Positions 33,781-41,915 of a DNA stretch of 64,000 nt are shown in pieces (the stretch's first letter is position 1; the number at the start of each line of letters is the position of its first letter). The notes under the pieces are model-generated. The model was not told where the DNA came from. It made no database searches and saw only the letters and a list, made by a program, of their open reading frames with translations. The stretch covers positions 62,001-126,000 of the forward strand of contig NZ_JAENIK010000009.1 of the NCBI RefSeq assembly GCF_016595465.1, given 5' to 3'. Origin of the DNA: Luteolibacter yonseiensis. GTDB lineage: Bacteria > Verrucomicrobiota > Verrucomicrobiia > Verrucomicrobiales > Akkermansiaceae. The translations under genes were made by a program, and so were the position numbers.

Positions 33781-33868
33781 GGGTCCTCACCGAGGTGGGG
33801 TGTTCCTTTTGGCTTCCCTTCGGCCCGCGCGTCGGTGAGTGTGGAAACAGATTGAAACCCCATCTCTC

Positions 33869-34513
33869 ATGAAAATCCCCGCCATCCTTTTCCTCGCGGC
33901 AGCCCCGTTGATCTTTCCCGCCTCGCTCCAGGCGAAAACATGGAAGGAAGCCGGTTCGGAGCGATCGCTGGAAGGCGAGTATTCCAAGACCGAGGGCGAC
34001 CAGGTCGTCATCCTCCGTCCGAACGGGACCACGGTGAAGATCCCGTTGGCGAAGCTCACACCCGAAGACCGGAAATTCGTCGCCGAAGCCTCGGCCGCCA
34101 AGCCCGCTGCACCGGAAGCCGCAGCGGCCGCCGACACCGATGTCTTCAAATGGGAGACGGATTACGAGGTCGCCAAGAAGCGGGCCAAGGATGAGAAAAA
34201 GGACATCCTCGTGGACTTCACCGGTTCCGACTGGTGCGGCTGGTGCATCAAGCTGAAGAAGGAAGTCTTCGATAAACCGGAGTTCCAGGAATACGCGAAG
34301 AAGCACCTCGTCATGCTCGAACTCGACTTCCCGCGTAAGAAGCAACTGCCGGCGAAGGAAAAGGAACAGAACGAAAAACTCTCCCAGGAATTCCAGATCG
34401 AAGGCTTCCCGACCATCCTCCTCCTGAAGGCCAGCGGCCGGGAAATCGCCCGCACCGGTTATCAGGAAGGCGGCCCGGAGAAATACATCGAGCACCTGAA
34501 GGGGCTGAAGTAG
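33869..34513 (+). CDS. SHD1 domain-thioredoxin-fold secreted protein
   Basis: A signal peptide (about residues 1-21) is followed by an SHD1-like beta domain (about 25-65: R-S-L-E-G-E-Y, then V-K-I-P-L-A-K-L-T-P-E-D-R-K-F-V), an Ala/Pro linker (about 68-90) and a thioredoxin-7-type domain (about 95-214). The active site is D-W-C-G-W-C, a redox C-x2-C, with a cis-Pro context G-F-P-T-I. It probably works as a periplasmic disulfide reductase or isomerase. The 88-nt gap from the DUF1501 gene leaves co-transcription open. ATG 33869 is chosen because the frame before it lacks a signal. Confidence 0.85.
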   Translation: MKIPAILFLAAAPLIFPASLQAKTWKEAGSERSLEGEYSKTEGDQVVILRPNGTTVKIPLAKLTPEDRKFVAEASAAKPAAPEAAAAADTDVFKWETDYEVAKKRAKDEKKDILVDFTGSDWCGWCIKLKKEVFDKPEFQEYAKKHLVMLELDFPRKKQLPAKEKEQNEKLSQEFQIEGFPTILLLKASGREIARTGYQEGGPEKYIEHLKGLK

Positions 34514-34582
34514 GGACAAAACGACAAGCGGTGGATATCTCCAAACAATTCGCTGTCTGACTTCAATCTGTTGCGAAGCCAA

Positions 34583-34981
34583 TCACCACTTGATCACTTT
34601 CAATCCATCGATCCTGTCGAAATGGGCATCCCGCGTCGCGAGCGGCATATCCAGCTCCAGAGCTACGGCGGCGATCCATAGATCATTTTCAGGAATCGGT
34701 TGTCCTTTTGCTTCCAGCGCGACGGATGCCTGAGCGTAATGTTCGGCGGTAGCGCTGTCGGGGTTGAGGACTGCGACCACCTTCAAGAGTGATTGGATTT
34801 TTGCCTGATGTTTCGGAGGGTTTGCTGATTTCAGCGCACCTTTCAAGAGTTCCCCCAAAGCCACCAACGGCATGAAAAGCGGTTCACCCGGGCCGATGAG
34901 TTGGAACAAGTCCAGTTTGCCCCGGAAATGAGCGATGATCACGCTGGAATCCAGCAGAATTCCGGAAGTCCGATCAGCCAC
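34583..34981 (-). CDS. vapC: VapC-like PIN-domain ribonuclease toxin
   Basis: The 132-residue PIN domain has all four acidic residues: Asp11 (L-L-D-S-S-V-I), Glu44 (A-L-G-E-L-L-K-G), Asp100 (E-N-D-L-W-I-A-A) and Asp118 (T-R-D-A-H-F). PIN toxins cut tRNA, rRNA or mRNA with Mg2+. A GTG start at 34981 overlaps the antitoxin gene's end by 8 nt. A longer frame to 35083 exists but would lie inside the antitoxin gene. The pair forms a type II toxin-antitoxin module; the RNA target is unknown. Confidence 0.88.
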   Translation of the reverse strand: MADRTSGILLDSSVIIAHFRGKLDLFQLIGPGEPLFMPLVALGELLKGALKSANPPKHQAKIQSLLKVVAVLNPDSATAEHYAQASVALEAKGQPIPENDLWIAAVALELDMPLATRDAHFDRIDGLKVIKW

Positions 34982-35186
34982 AGGTTTCGATCCGGCGTGA
35001 GGTTTCCAATGCCTGCTCGAAGATTTCAGCATCCTCGTCCGAGAGATATCCGTAAGTTTCTTTGAGGACTTGCTCGCGTTCACGTTCCACGGTTTCGCTC
35101 AAGCGATGGACATAACGGGCTACCTCCACCTGCTTGCGCATCGGCATGCCATTGAGATCCCGGACGATGGATTCGATAACCGTCAT
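34974..35186 (-). CDS. VapB-like antitoxin
   Basis: The 70-residue protein precedes and overlaps the PIN toxin gene by 8 nt, the usual antitoxin position. It has a short N-terminal segment (M-T-V-I-E-S-I-V-R-D-L-N-G-M-P) suited to DNA binding or dimerisation, then R-K-Q-V-E-V-A-R-Y-V-H-R-L and an acidic, helical C-terminus that could fold on the toxin. I cannot assign it to a named antitoxin family. Upstream DNA up to the 5' end of its transcript should hold its operator, but none was recognised. Confidence 0.75.
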   Translation of the reverse strand: MTVIESIVRDLNGMPMRKQVEVARYVHRLSETVEREREQVLKETYGYLSDEDAEIFEQALETSRRIETCG

Positions 35187-35242
35187 GCAGACATTCTGGC
35201 GGATGGATGAAAAATTGCGAGCCGAGTTTTACAGATCCCTTC

Positions 35243-37534
35243 TCACCTCGCCAGCATCTGCAACAACTGCTTCGCCTCCTGGAAATCCGGGCGGAGCTGG
35301 AGGGCGCGGGTGGTGGCGTTGAGGGCCTCGTTTTTCTGGCCGAGACGGGCGTGGATGGTGGCGCGGGCGTAGGGGATGGAGGGGTCCGATGGATCGGCGG
35401 CCTCGGCCTTGAGCAGGGCTTCGATGGCGGCGCGGGGCTGGTTGGTGCCGCTGCGGGCGAGGCCGAGGTTGTACCAGGCGCGGGCGTAGCTGGGATCGAG
35501 TTCGACGGTTTTTTCGAGTTCGGCGGTGGACTCGGCGCTGGAGCCGGTTTCGTTGAGCGCGAGCGCGAGCTTGTAGTGGTACTCGGCATTTCCGGGATCG
35601 AGGCGGATGGCTTCCTTGAGCGAGGTGACGGCCGCCTGCGGGTCGCCGGTGGTGCTGAGGAGGATGGCGAGGTCGTGATGGAACGGCGGGGAGTTCGGGT
35701 CCCACTCGATGGCCTTTTTCATCTGGCGGATGGCGGCGGGAGTATCGCCACGACGCATGGCGAACTGCGCGAGTTGCATGCGTCCGGTGGGTTGGTCGGC
35801 ATTGATGTCCAGCATGTGGACCAGCTCCTTGCCGGTGCGGGTGGTGAGATCGACTTGTTCGACCAGGGCCCATGCGGCGGCGATGCGGACGCTGCGGGAT
35901 TCGTCTTCGAGCAACGGCTTGAGCGCGTCGCCGACGGCGGGGTTGTTCTCCCGCACCGTGATGCCGAGAGCGCGCACGGCGGCCTCGCGGACGAGCGGGT
36001 TTTCATGGGAGAGCTGGCCGCGCAGGGCCTGGATCGCGGCGGGGTCCAGGGCCCAGCGTTCGAGCAGGCGGCAGGCGGTGGCCTTCCATGCGGGGATCTC
36101 GTCACTTGCGAGAAGTTTGATCAGGCCGTCGCGTGCGGCGGGTTCGCCCCGGCGGGCGCTGGCGACAAGCAGGGTGCGGGTGCGTGACGGGCGGTCGGGT
36201 TTCTCGCCGTAGAAATTCTTGTATGAGGCGATGGCCCAGTCCGCGTCCTTGTCGGTGTGGCAGCGGTTGCAGGCGTTCGGCACGCCGAGTTCCTTGGTGA
36301 GCTTCGGGTCCGGAATGCTGAAGCTGTGGTCATGGCGCGGGTGGCGCTGCATGTAGGTGGTCACCGGCATATGGCAGGAAACGCACTGGTTTCCCGTGCT
36401 GTCCGCGCCGTGGTGGCTGTGCGAGGTGGGATCGATGACCGGAGCCGTGGGGTAGTCGCCCCGGCCGCCGGTGTGGCAGTTCATGCAGAGCTGGTTGCCG
36501 GTGGAGACGCGCTTGGCGTTGTGCGGGTCGTGGCAGTCCGCGCAGCGTACTCCGGCGTGGTGCATGCGGCTGGAGAGGAAGGAGGCGAATTCGTAGTCCT
36601 CGTCCCGCACCTGGCCGTCGGGGTGGTAGATGTCCGTGCCGTCGGTGATCGTGAGGCTGAAGTGGTCGTAGAACGATTCCCCGGGGACGAGGTCGCCGGT
36701 GAGCTCCGAGCGGCGGGAATGGCAGGCGGCGCAGGTTTCCATCGTCTGGTCGCGGGTGAACTTGTGCACCGTAGGGTCTTTGGTTTTCTTATCCAGCGGC
36801 GGTTTTTCCTGCCACTCGACGTGGGCCTTCATCGGGCCGTGGCAGGCCTCGCAGCCCACGCTCATCTCCGCCATGGACGTGTGGTAGCTGTTGGTACCGG
36901 GTTCGTAGTTTTTCCGCAGGCGGGTGTTGTGGCACGCGGCGCACATGGCGTTCCAGTTCATGCCTTGGCCCGTCCAGTGCCCCCAGTCGCCCGGCGCTCG
37001 CTCGTCGTCATTTCCATAAACGTCGAACCATTCGTTCTTCGCGGGGTCCAGCGAGACATCGAGCGTCTGCAGGCGTCCGCCGGGAGCGGGGATGAGGAAC
37101 TGGCGCAACGGATTGTTCCCGATGACCCGGACGGGCTTGAAGACCTGGCGCTGGTTGTCACGGCCGAGGGTGAGGAATTTCGCCAGTCCATCCGCATCGA
37201 CGAAGGCTTCGGTGGTGTCCTTGCCGTGGGCCAGGGTTTGTTTCGGGGAGAACGCCTTGTGGTCCTCCTCCTTTTTCACATCACGCTCGGCGAGTCCATG
37301 GTTCGAGTTCAGCCACTTCTCGTAAGCCACCGCGTGGCATTTCTGGCAGCTTTGGGAACCCGCGTATTGAGCGTGGATGTGATCGTCCGGCGCGAGGATC
37401 GGGGCGTCCGTTTTTGCGGTGGCGGCGACCGCTTTTGCGGGAGGCCCGGGAGAAGGGCGGAACACGAAGATGCCGACCGCCAGGGCGATGACTGCGAGAG
37501 CGACGGGGATGACAGGCTTTTTCAAGATGTTCAT
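35243..37534 (-). CDS. Octaheme c-type cytochrome with HEAT and TPR repeats
   Basis: A signal anchor (about residues 1-27) puts this 763-residue protein in the periplasm. Eight C-x2-C-H sites occur in order: C-Q-K-C-H, C-A-A-C-H, C-E-A-C-H, C-A-A-C-H, C-A-D-C-H, C-M-N-C-H, C-V-S-C-H, C-N-R-C-H (about 60-430). Ala/Leu-rich HEAT-like helices (about 455-570) follow, then at least four TPR units (about 590-763), for example G-N-A-E-Y-H-Y-K-L-A-L-A-L-N-E and A-R-A-W-Y-N-L-G-L. Multiheme proteins with eight sites include nitrite and hydroxylamine enzymes; no CxxCK site was seen. The helical repeats likely dock a partner. Monocistronic. Confidence 0.88.
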   Translation of the reverse strand: MNILKKPVIPVALAVIALAVGIFVFRPSPGPPAKAVAATAKTDAPILAPDDHIHAQYAGSQSCQKCHAVAYEKWLNSNHGLAERDVKKEEDHKAFSPKQTLAHGKDTTEAFVDADGLAKFLTLGRDNQRQVFKPVRVIGNNPLRQFLIPAPGGRLQTLDVSLDPAKNEWFDVYGNDDERAPGDWGHWTGQGMNWNAMCAACHNTRLRKNYEPGTNSYHTSMAEMSVGCEACHGPMKAHVEWQEKPPLDKKTKDPTVHKFTRDQTMETCAACHSRRSELTGDLVPGESFYDHFSLTITDGTDIYHPDGQVRDEDYEFASFLSSRMHHAGVRCADCHDPHNAKRVSTGNQLCMNCHTGGRGDYPTAPVIDPTSHSHHGADSTGNQCVSCHMPVTTYMQRHPRHDHSFSIPDPKLTKELGVPNACNRCHTDKDADWAIASYKNFYGEKPDRPSRTRTLLVASARRGEPAARDGLIKLLASDEIPAWKATACRLLERWALDPAAIQALRGQLSHENPLVREAAVRALGITVRENNPAVGDALKPLLEDESRSVRIAAAWALVEQVDLTTRTGKELVHMLDINADQPTGRMQLAQFAMRRGDTPAAIRQMKKAIEWDPNSPPFHHDLAILLSTTGDPQAAVTSLKEAIRLDPGNAEYHYKLALALNETGSSAESTAELEKTVELDPSYARAWYNLGLARSGTNQPRAAIEALLKAEAADPSDPSIPYARATIHARLGQKNEALNATTRALQLRPDFQEAKQLLQMLAR

Positions 37535-37650
37535 GGGCGGAAACCAAGGACCGCGGACATTTCCGTCCGCGGGTCCATGTTACGTGAATACGATGAACGA
37601 AGCTCGCCTCTTTTGCGTCGCGTCGGTCGGGAAGACGAGGTGTCCCCCCT

Positions 37651-39219
37651 TTATCTCTTGCGCTGGAGGAACAGGTCAATGCCATCGACGAGCGCCAGCC
37701 AGCTTGCCTCGATGATGTTGTCCGACACGCCGACGGTGCCCCAGGTGGATTCACCATCGGTGGAAACGATGAGCACGCGCGTCTTGGCGGCGGTGGCGTC
37801 GTGACCGTCGAGGATGCGGACCTTGTAATCCGCGAGCGAGACGTTGGAAATTTCCGGGTAGAAGGGCAGCAGCGCCTTGCGCAGCGCGAGGTCCAGGGCG
37901 TTCACCACGCCGTGGCCTTCCGCGACGGTCAGTTCCGGCGTGCCGTCGACCGAGAGCTTCACCGTGGCCTCGCAGACGGGCGGGTGGCCGTCGCGGTACT
38001 GGCGGAAGCTGGTGTGGTATTCCGTCAGGTCGAACGGCTTCCGATAGGTGCCCAGCTCGCGGCGGATCAGGAGCTCCAGCGATCCACCGGCGGCCTCGTA
38101 GGAGTAACCGTCGTTTTCCAGCTCCTTCACGCGGCGCAGGATGGAGCCGGCTTCGGGGGAACCTTTTTCCAAGGGGATGCCGAGTTCCTCCGCCTTGATG
38201 AGGATGTTCGACTGTCCGCTGAGTTCGGAAACGAGGATGTTCTGCGAATTTCCGACGCTGCCGGGGACGATGTGCTCGTAGCTGCGGGCGAGCTTCTGCA
38301 CCGCGTTCACGTGCATGCCGCCCTTGTGGGCGAAGGCCGTGCGGCCGACGAAGGCGGCGCGGGCGAAATGGGGATTGTTCGAAACGTCGTCCACGAAATA
38401 CGAGAGATCCCGCAGCTGTTCGAGGTGCGGGACGACCGGGATGTCCATCTTGAGCTGGAGGATGGGGATGACGGACGTGAGGTTGCAATTTCCCGTGCGC
38501 TCGCCGTAGCCGTTGATGGTGCCCTGGATCTGGGTGGAACCCGCCTTGACGGAGGCGACCGCGTTCGCGACGGCGAGTTCGCAATCGTTGTGGGTGTGGA
38601 TGCCGATGGGGGTGTCCGGCAGGTGCTTTCTCACCGCACCGCAGATCTCCATCACTTCGTGGGGGAGCGTGCCGCCGTTCGTGTCGCAGAGGACGAGGCA
38701 GGCGGCACCGCCCTCGGCGGCGGCTTGCAGCGTGGCCAGGGCGTGGGCCGGAGAATCCTTGTAGCCGTCGAAAAAGTGCTCGGCGTCATAGATCACCTCG
38801 CGGTCGTGCTTCGCCAGGTAGGCCACGGTGTCGCGGATCATCGCCTGGTTTTCCTCCACGGTGGTGCGGAGGACCTCGGTGACCTGGAGTTCCCAGCTTT
38901 TCCCGAAAATGGTGACGACGGGTGTTTCCGCCTCCAGCAGCAGGCGCACCTGCGGATCCTCCTCCACCGGCGTGTCCGCGCGGCGGGTGGAGCCGAACGC
39001 GGCGAGCTTGGCGTGCTTGAGTTTCAGGTTCTTGGCCTCGCGGAAGAACTCGATGTCCTTCGGGTTCGAGCCGGGCCAGCCGCCCTCGATGTAGTCGATG
39101 CCGAATTCATCCAGACGTTTCGCAATCCGCAGCTTGTCGAGGCCGGATAATTGGAATCCTTCGCCCTGCGTTCCATCGCGCAGGGTCGTGTCGTAGAGAA
39201 ATACTTGTTTGGAGCTCAT
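37651..39219 (-). CDS. cimA: (R)-citramalate synthase
   Basis: CimA condenses pyruvate and acetyl-CoA to citramalate for threonine-independent isoleucine synthesis. The 522-residue protein starts Q-V-F-L-Y-D-T-T-L-R-D-G-T-Q-G-E-G, the LeuA/CimA catalytic start, and has the metal motif G-I-H-T-H-N-D and N-G-Y-G-E-R-T-G-N. The C-terminal allosteric domain (about 400-522) is present and ends V-S-D-N-I-I-E-A-S-W-x-A-L. M-S-S-K-Q at 39219 is the chosen start; the open frame beyond it is Arg/His-rich. Length matches CimA rather than LeuA. Confidence 0.92.
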   Translation of the reverse strand: MSSKQVFLYDTTLRDGTQGEGFQLSGLDKLRIAKRLDEFGIDYIEGGWPGSNPKDIEFFREAKNLKLKHAKLAAFGSTRRADTPVEEDPQVRLLLEAETPVVTIFGKSWELQVTEVLRTTVEENQAMIRDTVAYLAKHDREVIYDAEHFFDGYKDSPAHALATLQAAAEGGAACLVLCDTNGGTLPHEVMEICGAVRKHLPDTPIGIHTHNDCELAVANAVASVKAGSTQIQGTINGYGERTGNCNLTSVIPILQLKMDIPVVPHLEQLRDLSYFVDDVSNNPHFARAAFVGRTAFAHKGGMHVNAVQKLARSYEHIVPGSVGNSQNILVSELSGQSNILIKAEELGIPLEKGSPEAGSILRRVKELENDGYSYEAAGGSLELLIRRELGTYRKPFDLTEYHTSFRQYRDGHPPVCEATVKLSVDGTPELTVAEGHGVVNALDLALRKALLPFYPEISNVSLADYKVRILDGHDATAAKTRVLIVSTDGESTWGTVGVSDNIIEASWLALVDGIDLFLQRKR

Positions 39220-39480
39220 CGGGGCAGGGGCGCGGAGACTACGGGCCGGATGGCGGATGGGCAAGGGAGAAGAAAGGGGGTGGGAATTGGAAAAAATCCG
39301 GGTTTGGCATATGCTCCGGCGGTGGTTTGGACGCCTCCGGCACGGTCTGGCGCGGGAAGCGCCGGCCACATGATAAGAACACGCGCCGGTCTCCGTCTCT
39401 ACCTCCTTGATTCGGTAGGATGCGCTAACTTTGTGGCGTTCCTCCCGTTTTTCGTGTTTCTGGAGATTCCTTTCAAACCC
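39220..39480. other. 261-nt divergent intergenic region between cimA and the PSCyt1 gene
   Basis: This short region separates two outward-facing genes and must hold both promoters. No clear -35/-10 pair, operator or hairpin with a T tract was recognised. An in-frame extension of the PSCyt1 gene runs through it, but it lacks a signal peptide at the right place and is not accepted. Confidence 0.3.
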
Positions 39481-41895
39481 ATGACCCTTTCCCAACCGGC
39501 TTCACGCAATCGACTGGTGGCATACGGAACCTGCGGCTTCGCCCTGTTTTCCTCGCTGGCGGCGGCACCGGACTTCGTCCACGAGGTCGCGCCGATTCTC
39601 AAAAAACACTGCACCGAGTGCCACACCGCCACGAAGAAAAAGGCGGGTTTTTCGATGGATACCGAGGAATCGTTCCGCGCCGGTTCGGAAAACGGTGCGG
39701 TCGTCGACGCGGCGCACCCGGAAAAAAGCCTGCTGCTCGAACTGATCTCCACCGACGACGAGGACGTCCGCATGCCGCCGAAGGGCAAGGGCCTGAACGA
39801 CGAGCAGGTGGAGGTCATCAGGGCATGGCTCGCCGAAGGGGCGAAATGGGAGCCGGGATTCGCCTTCAAGAAACCCGCCTACGAACCGCCGCTGCGCCCA
39901 CGGAATCCCGAGCTTCCCGCCGCCGTCGATGGCCGGACGAACCCGATCGACCGCATCATCGACCACTACCTGGCTCAGAAAAACGCACCCCGTCCCGCGC
40001 CCCTCGACGACACCGCGTTCATCCGGCGCGTCCACCTGGACCTCGTGGGCCTGCTGCCGGACGTGGAAACCGTGCGGACCTTCGCCGCCGACACCTCACC
40101 GGACAAGCGGGAGAAACTGGTGGATACCCTGCTCGCCGACAAGACCGCCTACACCGAGCACTGGCTGACGTTCTGGAACGACCTGCTGCGGAACGACTAC
40201 GCGGGCACCGGCTACATCGACGGCGGGCGCAAGCAGATCAGCGGCTGGCTTTATCAGGCGCTCTACGACAACATGCCGTACGACCAGTTCGTCCGCCAGC
40301 TCGTCGCTCCGACGGCGGAGAGCGAGGGATTCGCGGATGGCATCAAGTGGCGTGGCAGCGTCTCCGCCGCGCAGATCACGCCGATGCAGTACGCGCAATC
40401 GGTGGGGCAGACCTTCCTCGGCATCAATTTGAAATGCGCCTCCTGCCATGACTCGTTCGTGGACCGCTGGAAGCTCAGCGAGGCCTACGGGCTGGCGGCG
40501 ATCTATTCGGACGAGCAGTTGGAAATGTTCCGCTGCGACAAGCCCACCGGGAAAAAGGCGGAGCCCGCCTGGCTGTTTCCCGAACTGGGCAGCGTGGACG
40601 CCAGCCTGCCGCGGGCGGAGCGCCTGAAGCAGCTCGCCGCGCTCATCACCCACCCGGAAAACGGCCGCACGCCCCGCGCGGTGACGAACCGGCTCTGGCA
40701 GCGGCTGATGGGGCGTGGAATCGTGCATCCCGTCGATGCCATGCAGTCGGCTCCCTGGAACGAGGATCTGCTGGATTTCCTCGGGGCGAATCTGGCGGCG
40801 AACCATCAGGACCTGAAACAAACCCTGCGGCTGATCTGCCTCTCGCAAGCCTATCAATCCAAGTCCGAGTCGTTCGAGGAAGCGCCGAAGGAACTCGACT
40901 ATGTTTACAAGGGGCCGCGTCCCAAGCGCCTGACGGCGGAGGAATTCACCGACGCCATCTGGCAGATCTGCGGCACCGCTCCGGGGAAAATCGATGCGCC
41001 CGTGACGCGTCATTCCACCGCCGACGGGCCCGGTATTTCCCAGACGGCGGCGTGGCTGTGGTCGGATCTGGCGGAGGTTCCCGCCGGGAAAAAGATCACG
41101 CTGCGGAAAAATTTCCAGCTCGCCAAGGTGCCGGATTTCGCCGCCGCCGTTGCCAGCGCGGACAACAGTTTCGAACTTTATGTGAACGGCACCAAGGCGG
41201 GCGAGGGAACCAGTTGGGAAGACCCGACCTCCATTCCACTCAACGGCCTGCTGAAATCCGGGCAGAACGAGGTGCTCTTCGTGGTGACCAACGGCGGTGC
41301 CGGGCCGAATCCGGCGGGCGGTATTTTCCACGCTTTGCTCAAGCAGGGGGACAAGTGGGCGGAGATCGCCAGCGACACGGGTTGGGAAGCCACGGCGGAG
41401 ATTCCCGACGCCCGGGGCCGCTTCAAGTCACCGCCGCGCGATTGGAAACCGGCGGTCGCCATCGCCGCAAACCCATGGGCGAAGGCCACGCAGCAAGTCT
41501 CCGCCCGGCTCGCCGCGACGGTCACGCCGCTGCCGATGGTGCGTGCCTCGTTGCTGAAGTCCGACCTGCTGATGCGGACGCTCGGCAGGCCGAACCGCGA
41601 GCAGATCGTCAGCACGCGCCCGACCGATCTCGCCACCCTGGAGGCGATGGACCTGAACAACGGCGCCATCCTCGACATGCGCCTGGCCGAAGGGGCGAAG
41701 GCCCTGCTGGATCGTAAATTCGCCTCCTCCGCCGCGCTGGCCAGCTACGTCTGGCAGGCCGCGCTCGCACGGGACCCGACGCCGGAGGAGATGAGGCTCG
41801 CGCTCACCCTGCTCGGCACCAAGCCGGGAGTCACCGCCACGCAGGATTTCCTGTGGGGCATCTTCATGCTGCCGGAGTTCCAGATCGTCCGTTAA
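39481..41895 (+). CDS. PSCyt1-DUF1549-DUF1553-type protein with extra beta-sandwich
   Basis: The 804-residue secreted protein has a signal segment (about 1-25), then a planctomycete-type cytochrome c domain (C-T-E-C-H, R-M-P-P-K-G, I-R-A-W-L-A-E-G-A). DUF1549 follows with L-D-L-V-G-L-L-P and a C-A-S-C-H-D-S-F site. DUF1553 (T-N-R-L-W-Q-R-L-M-G-R-G-I) is interrupted by an extra beta-sandwich-like module (about 515-650) with F-E-L-Y-V-N-G-T-K and G-G-I-F-H-A-L, resembling a galactose-binding-like carbohydrate domain. C-terminal W-Q-A-A-L-A-R-D-P-T closes it. It is followed by a DUF1501 gene after 20 nt. The extra module distinguishes it from the copy at 30543. Confidence 0.86.
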   Translation: MTLSQPASRNRLVAYGTCGFALFSSLAAAPDFVHEVAPILKKHCTECHTATKKKAGFSMDTEESFRAGSENGAVVDAAHPEKSLLLELISTDDEDVRMPPKGKGLNDEQVEVIRAWLAEGAKWEPGFAFKKPAYEPPLRPRNPELPAAVDGRTNPIDRIIDHYLAQKNAPRPAPLDDTAFIRRVHLDLVGLLPDVETVRTFAADTSPDKREKLVDTLLADKTAYTEHWLTFWNDLLRNDYAGTGYIDGGRKQISGWLYQALYDNMPYDQFVRQLVAPTAESEGFADGIKWRGSVSAAQITPMQYAQSVGQTFLGINLKCASCHDSFVDRWKLSEAYGLAAIYSDEQLEMFRCDKPTGKKAEPAWLFPELGSVDASLPRAERLKQLAALITHPENGRTPRAVTNRLWQRLMGRGIVHPVDAMQSAPWNEDLLDFLGANLAANHQDLKQTLRLICLSQAYQSKSESFEEAPKELDYVYKGPRPKRLTAEEFTDAIWQICGTAPGKIDAPVTRHSTADGPGISQTAAWLWSDLAEVPAGKKITLRKNFQLAKVPDFAAAVASADNSFELYVNGTKAGEGTSWEDPTSIPLNGLLKSGQNEVLFVVTNGGAGPNPAGGIFHALLKQGDKWAEIASDTGWEATAEIPDARGRFKSPPRDWKPAVAIAANPWAKATQQVSARLAATVTPLPMVRASLLKSDLLMRTLGRPNREQIVSTRPTDLATLEAMDLNNGAILDMRLAEGAKALLDRKFASSAALASYVWQAALARDPTPEEMRLALTLLGTKPGVTATQDFLWGIFMLPEFQIVR

Positions 41896-41915
41896 TTTTC
41901 ACAAAACCACCCGCC

